Below, in pieces: positions 11,500 to 23,470 of a stretch of DNA of 64,000 nucleotides; the first letter of the stretch is position 1; each line of letters begins with the position of its first letter. A program made the position numbers and the translations under genes. The stretch comes from Taenia hydatigena (lineage: Eukaryota > Platyhelminthes > Cestoda > Cyclophyllidea > Taeniidae), in contig JADWOT020001577.1 of the NCBI GenBank assembly GCA_036345935.2, forward strand, positions 744,001 to 808,000. The letters run 5' to 3'. The notes under the pieces were generated by a model. It saw nothing but the letters and a program-made list of their open reading frames with translations, was not told the origin of the DNA and did not search any database.

Positions 11500-12990
11500 C
11501 TTCGCATTTGCTAAAATCTTCAGAAAATCAAATGATTTATCATCGTGATGAGGCCGCGTGAGGCTCAACCGGTAAGTAGAAGCAGTTTCATAAATGTTAA
11601 TTAATGGATCTGTAATGCAAGGTCAAATCTTTTGTTCGAAGTTTCTAACAGCATATTTGTACATATGTGACACCAGCGCCATCCAACATCGGTAAATATG
11701 ACTGGAACGGAAGTAGTCCAAGTACGTGGATACCTGGTTCTGTCGAGATCATGGAGGCGGAACACTGGCTCAACTCCTTTTGATTGCTGCAGCGTTTTTG
11801 TTGGAAAGACGCAGATAAATTTTACCGCATCAGCAATTTGAGGAACAACTTGATTGGAAAGCTAAAGTCGATGCTGGCCAGGTCGTAAAGATTATCGACA
11901 GCCATGGGATATCAAACACTGTGTTTGAGTCGGATGGTTGTGAATGTGGCAATTCTGGCTAAATTTTGGTCGCGGATCGCTAGTCCTGCTAAAATATAAA
12001 GAATCTTAACATACTGCTCGACTTCTTCGTCCATGATATGATTGAGATGGGCAAACTCTATAGCAAGTTTCATCTATTTGTCCATGACCATTGTGACTGG
12101 ATTGATGCAGCTCCTTTCCGGCTGAGTGTCGAAGGCAAATGCAGTCACAACAGTGCTTGAGAATAGGTGCAGAGGTCCCCTCCACTACCTGCATTTGGCA
12201 ATTTCCAATCACGCCCCGTAACCAAAGTGTTTGTGAGGACAAAGACATTTTCTAACACCACCATTTGTGCATTAGATTGCTTGCGAAGTGTCCTACACGC
12301 GTAAAGTCACGCCTGTATTACATCAAATTTGACAGTCATCGAGGACTTATCAGCATCAGAATGCCACAGCTTTGTACAACAATTATTCAGAACTGTCAGC
12401 TGGGGTGAATTTGCATGACATTGACAAATAAGGGGGCAAGACTAGAGTTGCAATGACTTACCATCATCGAGCATTCTTGCATGCAATCTTTGCTCAGGGA
12501 AATATGTGTGCTTATAACTGACGGTGTGGTTTCATTTAATCGCAAGGAAGGATGGCAGTGATGCAAGGTCAACGCTATTGCTCCGTGTTCTAGCAGGACC
12601 TAAGGCGCAAGCACGTCGTACGGATTTACTGCCATCTGCTATTCTAAAGTGAGAAACGCAAGGATCCTCATTCTCTGCAAGTCCTAATAATAGCCTTGCC
12701 ATCCATATCTAATCCGATGAATCCCTCTTCCAATTTCAACCTACTCAATCTTTTGAATGCGCCATAGAATGTAGAAAGAATCCTACTCTTACTCTTACTT
12801 ACTAGTAATTATTTCCCCATTAATGACGGCGTACAGCTCTGTTGTCCGCATAAGAATAGCAGGTGTCCAGTTCAAAATGCAGCCACATGCAGCATTGACG
12901 AAGTGGAAAGTTAGTCTTGCAATTCAATGCCTGATGGTCCGTCTCTGCAGCGGGAGCAGAGATGGATTAGGTTTCGAAGCGACTAACCAA
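11500..12990 (+). repeat. Duplication A, third copy A3, second part
   Basis: It matches A1 from about 2530 to 4080. Landmarks are ATGAGGCC.C.TGA.GCT near 11550, GTGACACCA..GCCA near 11667, CACTGTGTTTGAGTCGGA near 11920, CTGCTCGACTTCT near 12013, GATTGCGAGGAAGGATGG-like sequence near 12540, and CACATGCAGCATT near 12880. In A3 it follows directly on material that in A1/A2 lies about 5 kb downstream, so this is a rearranged junction. Confidence 0.65.
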
Positions 12991-12999
12991 GAGGAAAGA

Positions 13000-14100
13000 G
13001 AAGCAAGCAAATGATTAGCAATGAGATGAAAATAAGTTAGCAAAACAAAAACCTAATTGAGTGATGGGAGAAAGGAAGAGGTGGCACATTTTGACTCTGA
13101 CCTCCTGAATTTTGCAACCTCTCTACGCCTCGGCTTCTTGCCGTGTTAAAGAAACGAAAATAATAAGCAATAGACCAGTGGAAAGGCTGATATGGAACCA
13201 TAAAATGCGATGAGGATGAGACGAAATTACAGAAAGACTTACAGCATGGGCATTGCGACGAGTGGTGGACGGAGATACGCGGTTGACAAGTATGGGAATC
13301 GGTACGAGTTGTGCCCTTCATAGGGTAGAAGAAGAAAGCACTCGACCTGCAGTTGCCAAGATTTTAAACAGCTTCGCCCTTGCGAGAGGTCCTTTATGTG
13401 TAGTTACTACCCGTCTAAGTAAGCAGGGTTTATGATATCAGACTTGAATAATTGCATTAAATGACATAAAGAGAATAAATAAGAGTTCTGGCAGAGCTTG
13501 ATAATGGCATAAGTAGATAACCACAGTAAAGTGTGAAGCCTTAGAAAAGAGAAGAAATGACTAGCTACTTATTAAAGGAATGATGACAAAATTTGAGATT
13601 TATTGGTGTTGTTATCGTAACTAAAGTGAGGTCTTGAGGTCGAGTGAACTTAGGCTCCCGTGTAAACATCGCTAAGGAATGAAGTTTATGCTACTCGCCA
13701 GAAATTGTGCCAACATTCGTGCATTAGAGTTCAACACGCTTTCTAGAATTTGACGATTGCCGGTGCCATGAACCTCCTGTGAAGTAGGATGCATTGGTCT
13801 TTTACTATAGTCTATTAATTACCTCTTATCTAGCTGACCTACCTAGGCTCCGGAACGGAAATTGTCTGCGTTGGTATCGATTGCCTAGCGTGTCTCATTA
13901 AAAAGCTGTTATTTTGATTTTGTAGTAGTTGTCACCGCATAATCAGAAGGAGATGAAGAGTGATTGCTGAAAACCTGAACAAAAGCACAAAATTTTGGTC
14001 ATTTAGGACCATGTTTTGATAAAATTGCCAATTGTTCAATTCTGTCAGCTACATTTGTGATAAATGCAGTCCCTTAAATCGCATCCCAAACTGGACACAG
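13000..14100 (+). repeat. Duplication C, copy C1
   Basis: It aligns with 52868-53895 and, inverted, with 22675-23470. The frame ALHRVEEESTRPAVAKI near 13310 corresponds to ALRRVEEGNTRPAFAEF near 53020. The block ends with the shared phrase TGCAGTCCCTTAAATCG (near 14065 and 53778). C1 is the most diverged of the three copies and lacks the Snail N-terminal relic that follows C2. Confidence 0.65.
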
Positions 14101-17100
14101 TTAATGGTTCCATGGCTGATGGAACCTACCTAATATCACCCTCAAACATGGGCTCAGTGATTAAATCACCCTAAACAATTCGCCTAGAGGTACTTATAGG
14201 TATGTTTGCGTTTTCACACTCAAATTCTATTGTTGCAGCCATTGGTGCTTTAGGCCTAGTGTAAATTATGGAGTTACATTCCATGAGCAAGGTCACACAG
14301 TTTACTATGGTTGAAAGCCATGGGTCGGCGAATAATAGATTGTCCTACTGGGCTCTGCTATTAAACAGTGGAGTGGGTAGCAATGTTGACAATTTATCTT
14401 TTCTCACCCTGCGGTTGCGTGACTTCCACGCTATTTGCTAAGAGAAAAGCATTTTACGCTATTTGTGCTGGCATCAAAAGCCTCACCTTTGATACTGTCG
14501 CCATGCATATCTGGTGCTGGCAACTCGGATCTCAGTGTGTGGACTAATGGCGGCAAACGGGCTATTGGTTTGCAGTTTGCCCATGCCGCAGATGCTAATT
14601 TTATGAACACCAGTAGAAATATCGTATTGGAAACGAGGTCTTAGATTAGAAGAGTAACTTACTTCTTATTTGAGTTTACCCTTTTTGGCCAAGTCGGGTC
14701 CGGACAGGGGCTGACAAAATACACGCCAAAACAGCTGGAAGATTAGGATGAATAGGTGTCCCGACGCAGGCACACATGAAGATCTGGTAGTCAGACTCCG
14801 TCCCACTAAATCAAAAGTTCAGTTGTAGTTCAATAATCGTTGGGCTAAGCCTTGAACATCAAAAGCGCAAAAGCCGAGAAAGAAGAAAAGTAATCGCCAC
14901 CAAGGAGGGCAAGCCTTGTTTTACTCTGTAAACGCGTTTACCCCCACTCACGTCTCCCGCTGCAAGCAGAATAGTGAGGTGACGAGATGTCGCTTGATGG
15001 CAATAATTGCAGCGGATCTGTCAATGAATCCTTGCTATGTGCAGTCCACACCTTATTTCCCTTCACCTACTATGCGCAGCATGAATGACGAACAACTACC
15101 CGACACAGGCATCACCATCCAAATACTGTAGCTACTTTGTAGAATGGAATTAAAACCCTAGAATAAGGTTATTGTCATTAACGAAGGATCAAATCTAATT
15201 CCACATTGATTTGTTTGAATGAGTAGAGCAACGTAAAGTCGGGCGGTGCGCGTTCGTACATCCATAATTGCATAACCAGTCAACGTGTTTCAATGACTTC
15301 ATGGCTGACAAGGGGATACGCTATTCCACTAAGTATTATGTTGACACATATGAGTATATGTAGGCTACATCTCTTTAACTTTATCGAAAGCAGCTGGCCT
15401 TTGTTTGAGATGGCTAGATTCATACGAGTCGTTGCTTAAAATTTGGAAAGGATTCCACTTCTGTGAGCTGGTACCCGCCTCTTTGCTATTAACTTGCACA
15501 TGAAAATTACTTCGTTGTAAGACATGCTTATTTGCCGAAGGGATTTGTCAGGCGAAATGCCATGACATCGTCTGATGACAGAGAGCGAGTGGTGTGCACG
15601 GGGAATCCGACAGTCCCATGGTTGGGAGCATTGCGTGATTCACGAAATGGAACCACACATCATCCTCTTTCGTCGGCCTCGTACGGATGTCTCAGCCAAT
15701 TTTTTATCCAAAACCGAGCCTTCTAGGCACAGTCCTGAAGTTGCGTAAAGACAGGTTCTGGCTATGTTTCGATACAAAATCTTGATTACTAAGTAATTGC
15801 ACCCTCTTAGTGGGAGACAAAATCAGGAGAAGTCCTCCCTTATGTGCGTTGTTGTGGGTGGCTTTAGTCCATGCCTGACGGTGGCAGTCTATATTTATGT
15901 GTCGCTGTGCCACTGACATCAAAGTGGTGGTAGACTTCCCGGCACTTGAATCGCGTTTCAGCATAGCACAAAGTATGCAGCCTGTAGTTGATTGCCCTGC
16001 AAGGCTCTCGTAGTGAAGCTGTTGTCAATCTTTATGAGATTTCACGTGATTGTTTGCGACCGTAATGCTACGGCAACACTTTGGTAAACTAATCGGATGC
16101 GAACACTATGTATTTGAACTTAGAATCAAGTGCACAGCTTGCCTTATATTCCTCTAGCGTGGCACCGTATATTTGTTGTGCTCTGGGTCCCAGGATTGCA
16201 TTCAAATTAAGCTCATTAGTCTTTCGAATTTGCTGCAAATCGCTGCTATCTGCTGGTAGTCAAATGACTCTTAAACAAACTTTCATTCGTTGGCATGGTA
16301 GCAACGCTGGATGGGAAGATGCAGAACTTGTCTTAGTGATAGAAATACTTGATTCAATGCAGCACCTTACTCATACACACTAGTCAAATTAAAAAGACAA
16401 TGAAAAATGGCTTTCCCTGCTTTTGCTGCAACCAGGTTAGTGTTGAATTGAAATGATGTCTCTTTCCTTCGCCATAATAATTTGAATCTGCTTTACATTC
16501 GACCCGACAGCGCCAGGAATAGGAACATGGATAGCCATTGCTTAGGCATGTCGGGACGCGATAACTTAGAAGAATGAGCTCAGATGGTAAAAATCCTTAG
16601 GCGCCTAGTATTACGTTCAGAGTATTTACCGAGGTTGACATTTTGCGATACACGGTATTAAATACCACATTCACGTTAATAAATATTTAAGGTACTCACC
16701 TGAGTAAAGCGAAACTAAAGACTGCTTATTAGCAAGTTAACTACAGTGGAAAGAAGATAAGTGGAAGAGGCGTAGTATATCCACACTCGATGACAGCTTT
16801 TGCATGATCGCACAAGCACCATTATTAAGCATTACTAAAATCCGTATTGCACACAAAGATGAGGCACTGCGATCGACGGGACTGCTCGGCGCAGTTGCTA
16901 TTCAGCAAATCGCAATCGCCGTAGCTGGAGTGAACTTCACTTCGTCCACGACTTCTGTTGAAGTGCCCTTGCAGTGATTCTGCATCCATGGAGCAGGTAG
17001 TAGTTAAGATCTTTAGTTAAAGCCATCTTCATAATTTCTTTTTGGAATGCATAATATTCCTAGTGCTAAGTATTCCTGATATGTCACTGCTGACTTCTTT

Positions 17101-19470
17101 TCAAAGTTGCTTTGAAAATGCCATCATTGCGTCTGTTTCAATGAACCAATATGGCGGCTGGCACACTAGACTAGGCAATTTCTAAATAAAGTGCATCCAT
17201 GGAGTAAATGCTAAGGTCTCTTAAGCACAGCAGCACAGAAAAAGAGGCGGCGAAATGACATTTTAAATGAGCATTGCTTTCCTACAGCGATGCTGGGAGT
17301 TGCCTGCTCAAATTATCCATCCATTGCAGACGCAAAAGTTGTCAGTAGGGAACACAAAGATTGGGGTACCACCGATGCTACTTCATTAACCAAAATTAAT
17401 TAATTCATGAATTGCATCCGTTTTGATGCCAAATAATTAAATGGATCAATGAAAGGTGAATTAGGGGACAGCACCTCATAATGGAGACCGCTGCAACAAG
17501 CGACTGCAGCCGACGCACATCACATCTGTCATGTGCTATAATGTCCCAACCAAAACCGACACCAATAAATGCAATTCTGAAATAAAAATCGAGACGAGCA
17601 TTACCCCACTTGCTCCTAATTCGGTTGACACAGTCCCCAACAATTTTGGTTGGTCTTTTGAATGGATGGTCACTTCGCCAATGGAGGAATGGATTGCCTG
17701 TGAAACATGGCGGCAGCGACTTGTCAGTGGAATGGACATACTTGAAATAGATATTTATAATTCCTGATGATTGCATCTACTCCTCCAAATTTTTTAGCCA
17801 CAAACCAAAGAAAACTCTTAATGATTCCCTTGCTTAGGCAAGTGAACAGCGAAAAGTGAAAATTAGAGCCGATGCCAAATTCTATTTGCCGCAGGCGAGT
17901 GCATTCACCTGGTAATTGTTTCGCGTGATCTTTTCCAGCTGCCCAAGCTTAAATAAATTTTATTTGAAAAATGTACACAAAGGTTTTCTTGCAGCAAATC
18001 CTTGGCTATTCAAAAAATTTTCTATTCGCCTCTCTCCTCATTAGCTCGATTCAACTAAAACAATTTTCTAAACGTACAGACAACTATTTGAACGTCAAAG
18101 TCAATAAGGAACTACGAAAAGGCACAGATAGCACCGCCTACCCACCAGGGTAGTGTGCACTAGCTCTTCAGTTGGTCATTCCTCCAGCTATCAGACTTGC
18201 TCGTGCACGTCCTGTCATTCCCTGCTCAATGGTACACGTCTTTAATAATAGAGCCAGCATTGAAGTCTTCACTCTAGTTGAGAATGACAGGGCAATTCCA
18301 GTAGAAATTAAATTAGAGTTTCCATGATCCAAGCCGCGGCAATGCCAATTCTGGTTGACCTGCTGGGATAGCAGTGAATGGGACTACATTCATCGATTTG
18401 ACTACAAATGTGAGCTTTTCCCACAATCCTAGCTCAAGGCTGTTGGTTAACCGCTTTCGTCATAGTGCCGATTTCGCAGATGCGGCCAAAAAAATAATAC
18501 CTCATCACGATTCTAGAGAAGTCCACTCCGTTCTTCGAGTTCCTGTGCTCTTTTAAAATGATAGCATTGGGCTCACTTACTCGGTATTATGCAGTTGAAT
18601 CCGATTACATCATTGACAAAAATTTAGGCATTGTACTGATTACTACGTCACCAATCTGCCTCTCGAGAAACGGCCAAATACGTGGTCATCACCGACTTCT
18701 GCGCTGCAGCTGAAAAACTCCGTTAGCAGTCCTAAGGTCGGCTTTGCAGTTCCGACCTCATCCGTGCGGATTCAGAAAAAGCTTCTCGGTTTGTGTTCCG
18801 CGGCGCGTAATGGGACACAGGAATAAGATGGACGATAGAAGCGAATAGCTGTAGATGGTAGGTTCACGACTGCAACCGAGATCACAGCCTTCTGCACACG
18901 TCCAGTTCCTGTTGGGTCCTGCACAGCTCATTCCCTACTCAATGCAAGCTGATTTGTTCAATGGCCAATCACTATGTTACTGTAAATTACTGTCTCAGCT
19001 TATCTTGGACGCGTCCAAAGGAAGAAATCGAGCACCATGGACACATCTGTATGCCGCATGTTAATAACTTATCTATCCAAAACGGTTCACCGCACACACT
19101 ATGCCGTGTTTTCCTTCCATCAGAAAGCAATAAAGAGGCTGACTCAGCGCTGCTTGATCGCGTTAATCATGTATTTTAGTTGTTTCTCATGCTTCTTCAT
19201 TCTGCTTTCCTGCATTTTTATCCAATGATTTTAATTTGAGATTACAGGTGACCGCAAGTCATTGCACCTCAGGAGGTGCAGTTATTTTCTATACCAATCC
19301 TCCCATCCATCAACGAGACATAACGGCACTGATTCTGCTTCCAAGAGATAAACTGCCTTTTTGCTAGCCACCAGCCATTGTTTTTAAATCGGCGTGGTGT
19401 ATTGATGCCGATGGCTTCTAAATGGCCATCACGTGTGGGTACAAAGCAGCAGTATAACCATGCGTATGAG
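14100..19470. other. Unassigned interval between C1 and D1
   Basis: I recognise no gene. Open frames are short (at most 123 codons, at 17405-17776 minus) and match nothing known to me. A small piece resembling A lies at 16870-16985. A weaker A-like piece lies at 18374-18500, where NPSSRLLVN matches QPSNRLLVN of the frame at 6590. The rest appears single-copy within this window. Confidence 0.5.
16870..16985 (+). repeat. Short fragment of duplication A
   Basis: The stretch from CAGCAAATCGCAATCG to TTGAAGTGCCC resembles 2380-2475 in A1 and 28970-29060 in A2. Shared phrases are CTGGAGTGA, TTCTG.TGAAGTGC and GCAAATCG. It is isolated from any larger block. Confidence 0.45.
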
Positions 19471-19639
19471 ATAGTATGCAATGCATGCGCTTTTGAATCC
19501 GCGCTGAAGGCGACAGTCCGTCAATAAACGCTAACAAGATTTGCTTCACCTGCCCGCGTGAAAGGTGTGGATCCTAAAGAAGGAAAATTGTGATCACTGT
19601 AAGATGCTTCTAACATTAGCAACATAGGATTTCCTTTTG

Positions 19640-20340
19640 CCCAAACAGTCCAGCTGCATTAGCCTACTATATTTTGGTAAAAGACGTATCCGTTATTGGG
19701 ATTGTGGAGTATTTGGCTCAAAACAATAGATTTACCAGTTTGATCATATGGGTATTATTTGCCTTTACCCAGGTTTTACTTTGCTGATCAAATGAATTAA
19801 TTTCCCAGCCCTCCATGTGTTATTTTTTCGAGTCTTTATTAGTTTAACCGAGAACGCCAGTGGCAAGGCCAACTGGCACCTCACGGTTGAGTGTTAATTG
19901 TTTCCATCACAAATCTGCATGCACTGCTTTACTTCTTGCTAGAAGTATGCAACAACAAGCACATTCTCCCTTGCAAAGTCACGATTACGATTACGTTGCC
20001 AAAGTCATAGATCAGATCCCTTGCTATGACTCACAATGTGAGTTCACATCGTCCCAAAACTCACTCAACTGTGACTTGTTTATGCAGAAGATTGGGTTTG
20101 CTCTAAAGCGCTGCCACCTTTTGTGCCTTTAACACAGTTTAAGTATACGTTCACCATAGAGGTGTTGATGATGGGGTGTGTCGGAGTGTAGTGGTGACAG
20201 CTGACAATTATTTATGTGCCAAGTTATCCTCGACGGCACTAAGCGAAGTCTGTTAGTTCAAGGATGACGCTTGGTCTAAGTGAAGAGCAGTCAACTGGAA
20301 CGCAACCTAAATTCCAGCACAGGCCGTTCCAGTGCACTGC
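19640..20340. other. About 700 bp present only in D1
   Basis: Inferred from the offset change between D1 and D2. The segment includes an open frame at 19860-20132 (+, 90 residues) of no recognised family. I see no target-site duplication or terminal repeat, so insertion in D1 and loss from D2 cannot be told apart. Confidence 0.5.
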
Positions 20341-20784
20341 CTCCAGCCTTTCTACTACACCCTTACAGCACCATTCAACACGCAGTCAGTCTGCTTAGAC
20401 AAGTCGCATTAATGTTCAACTTAATAAAACAGGTTGTAGTGCTTAAGAATGCTAGTAAGGAAGGCAGAAAGGCGGATGAAGTGATGAGCGTAATGTGAAG
20501 TAGAATCATATGGTTAGCACTTTGGTGGTTATTAGGTGCAGAAGCTATTGCTTGTAGTGCAGCCTATGGCGTAGCGCTCATGGAATGGTTCGGCTCAACT
20601 TCGCTGGCAACTATTACTACACTTGGCCAAGTTTATTCACCACCTGATTTTCAAACACCCTCATACTACAATGCTGTTGCCGCCATTGAGACTGTTGGGT
20701 TACATTGCCTCCAATTACAATTGGCTCACAGCAGCCACTTTATTAAAGTTTGGCTGCAATAATTGACTTGGAGGAAAAAAGATC

Positions 20785-20966
20785 ATGACAGACGAGTATG
20801 CATTTACAATTGAATGGCGTGATCAACTATGCAAAATTAACAAAGTTTGGTTACTATTGTAAGCTACAGCAGGGCGGATCGAAAATGATTGAAGGATTAT
20901 GTGCACATGTGAGTAAATTAATTGGGAGGGAATGGGATGGAAATCAGTCTTTATGCTTGCAAACGT
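20785..20966 (+). pseudogene. Frameshifted copy of the D open frame
   Basis: The frame begins MTDEYAFTIEWRDQL and is then broken by one extra A in a short A run near 20834, relative to the open copy at 58290-58472. The two copies agree in start, frame and stop if the extra base is ignored. Differences fall at all three codon positions, which argues against selection on the protein. No family is recognised. Confidence 0.3.
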
Positions 20967-22057
20967 AGCTGCTTCTCACCCGAACAACGCTCACTTTCAA
21001 GGATTCATTAGGGTTAACATATTCTAAACCCGGTCAGAAGAGTAAATTAAAGACTACGAGGAATCCAAGGCCATTGGTTTAAGACAACTGTCGCAAAGTT
21101 TGACTTTGGTGGTAAAGTATTAGGTGCACACACCGTAGACCTGTACTGTTCAAGGTATATGGCACGCTTTCTTCTGTCATTTCTACACGATTATACGGTC
21201 CTAACTATCCAGGAAATGGAAAAAAGGTATATGGGAGGTCACAGTAAACAATGTGTATGTATTAAATCAAAGAATGTCAACCAATAGTCTCATATCAAAG
21301 CTGATGCTCCTGCACACTCGACAATGGTAAAATTAATTATTGCTACCTTCAAGCGAGTAGAAAAGACAACTGGGGTTCTTTTGATCATTAACTCAAAAGT
21401 ATCCATTTTTCATGGAATTTGAATAATGAAGTCCAATCGGTCTAACGATGCGGCGGCAAAACTCTCCTCGTCCAGGATGCCGTGCTATCTCTCCGCGCAG
21501 TCAAACGAGGCAAAACCTGGACCAAATTAAGCGGGATTGCATCCATTAACCTTGGGATGCCGTGAGGTATCAACTTAGATACTCCTTCTCCACACGCTAA
21601 GGATAGAGAGGTGCGACTTGTTTTAAATTTGACTCCTCAAATTTCACGCACAACGCCAATCGACTAAGTCCCTTTCTTAGCATACTCCTGACTTCTTGCC
21701 TACATGAATCCTGCTGCACTCAGCTAACAGTCCCACTTCCATTTCTCACGTATAGAAACGCTATTCTCATTGTTCGAGTTGTTTGTCTGTCCAACAAAGT
21801 GCTGCAGTTCGTGGACAAGCTACAGCATTTTTGTGAAAGTCGCAGGTTGTTGGTATCGCCTTTTCCAGTTTCACCTTCCACACTACTTTCCGAAGTGGTA
21901 CCTACATTATAATTTTTAATGCGTTGCACCAATTGTTGGTGCCCTAGTGAGCTTGTCAGTGCATCAGAATTTCCTCTCTTTGGCCAAGCCAAATAATTTC
22001 ATGCCCATTTTTAGAGTGCGTCAATTGTGGTACTCTCCAAAGCGCAGTAGGGCAGCT

Positions 22058-22075
22058 GCAGCCGCAGCCGCAGCC
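22058..22075 (+). repeat. GCAGCC hexamer tract (three units)
   Basis: Three perfect GCAGCC units in D1. The matching site in D2 (about 59562-59573) has a single unit, so the tract has changed length since duplication. Confidence 0.8.
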
Positions 22076-22284
22076 ACTCATAATTGCACTGCAAAGGAAG
22101 AGGCCTCAGAGTTGAGCTGATGCGGACAGTTGAGGGAGGTTTGTGAAATTGATAGTCTTCTGCATCGATATGCCGAGGTGTGCAATGGCTAACTTGGATA
22201 CCTACGATACCTTGTTAATCTACTTACTCAAAATCCTATTGCCTTCCGCGGCTTCCACAATGCAATTATCATCAAGCGTACTGG

Positions 22285-22675
22285 TGAATGCGAGGCAGTT
22301 TACATCGGTTCATCTCACAGATGCAATCAAGTGCCCTCCGCCAAAATGACTACTGGCATTGGCACTGATTCCTCAGCCAATCTCAATAGCTTGCGTACTA
22401 CGTTGTGTAAAACTGCTTCCGCTAATTAGCTTTCAAAATGACTCGCGGAAGTCATTGCCCTCAGTAACCGCAACTTCCTTGATGATACCTGCGCGTTGTA
22501 AGTACTCAAGAGACAGGAAAACGAAATCCCAAGCCCTCTCTCGGCAAAAATATGAATATAGGAGACAAATGAGTGTTGATTTGTTTCAATTGTCCCTGAA
22601 CTCACTCCAAATGCATTTTGTCGTTTCTGGTTATCAAGAATTTAACTTAGGTAAGAGGACTCAGCCAAAGCATCA
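22285..22675 (+). repeat. Start of E, extra direct copy left of an inverted insert
   Basis: It matches 23470-23890 in direct orientation. Shared phrases are CTCACAGATGCAAT, CTGATTCCTCA.CCAATCTC, GTCATTGCCCTCAGTA, GATGATACCTG.GCGTTGTAA, AAGAATTTAACTT and the final AAGAGG.CTCAG.CAAAG. The two copies flank the inverted C segment. Confidence 0.75.
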
Positions 22676-22900
22676 CCGTACGTCAAGTCGAACATAAACT
22701 TAGAAAACAGGTAGTGATAGGAGGGAAGGCAATCGGAGGCTCGCAGGCCAACTCTACTAGGCTGTTGTGGAAGGGACTGACAAGGAACATAGGGCGCTAT
22801 CAAGGAACGAGAATTGACAGGTGGAGCATGAAGCTGTGAAAGCGCTTCGACTTGGCCGATCGGCAAAAAGGGGACGAGGACATGGTTTGATAGGAAGGAT
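22642..22900 (-). pseudogene. Relic of the Snail-like N-terminal exon
   Basis: The minus frame reads QVEALSQLHAPPVN, then APYVPCQSLPQQPSRVGL, then SDCLPSYHYLFSKFM. It aligns with the open copy on the plus strand at 26639-27022 (HIEALPQIHARPAN ... LGLQTSDCLSLYHNML) and with the relic at 53890-54146. It lies inside the inverted C copy. No zinc-finger exon follows on the same strand. The frame is still open for about 74 codons but is cut off from any partner exon. Confidence 0.6.
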
Positions 22901-23470
22901 AAAAAAGTAAATCCTCTAAAGGGATTTGTTCATTAAACCCACATTCAAGTTGTGGCAATGAAGTTATATTAAAGTAAACTGTTAAATAAGCAGTAGAATA
23001 GTCGGCAAGGTTTACTGCAACGATTTAAGGGACTGCATTTACAGCAAATGCAGCTAGCAGAATTAAAAATCAGCAATTGTATCGTAATAAGGTTCGAAGT
23101 GACCTAACTTTAGGGCTTTTGTCTAGGCTCATTCGGCACCACTCTTTACCTCCTCCTACTTATTCGTAGGCACCTCCCACCAAATTACAAATGTCAACTT
23201 TGCCAGTGAACTGCGCCGAGCAATTAATAACATTGCAGACAATTCCTTCTTGGAGCTTAAATCGGTCAAGTGGATAAGAGTAATCAAAAGCCTATGGTAG
23301 GGGACCAGTGTAACCCTCCTTTTACTTGAGTCATCTTTTAGAACTGCCAATCCTCACAATTCTAGAAGTTTTGTTGAGTTCCAGTGCACGAATGTTGGTC
23401 CGATTTCTGGCAAATTGTATTGACCTCATATCTCAAGGATGTTTTACGCCGGAGATCTCAAGCAAAGTAG
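22675..23470 (-). repeat. Duplication C, inverted copy
   Basis: The reverse complement aligns with about 53345-54145. Open frames agree: 23156-23350 (minus) and 53462-53656 (plus) both encode a 64-residue frame ending ARRSSLAKL.FVIWWEVPTNK. The left boundary falls where the 54-kb copy reads TACGGTGAG. The segment is flanked by direct repeats of about 400 bp (22285-22675 and 23470-23890). Confidence 0.8.

Larger units (their letters stand above)
19470..22285 (+). repeat. Duplication D, copy D1
   Basis: It aligns with 57690-60010. Similarity starts at GTATGCAATGCATGCGC (19477) against GTATGTAATGTATGCAC (57690). It continues through TTCACCTGCCCGCGTG (19545 and 57762), the GACGAGTATGCATTTAC region (20791), and the TTTCACCTTCCACACTAC region (21870). 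The offset changes from 38217 to about 37505 between 19551 and 20791, so D1 carries about 700 bp that D2 lacks. Confidence 0.75.
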
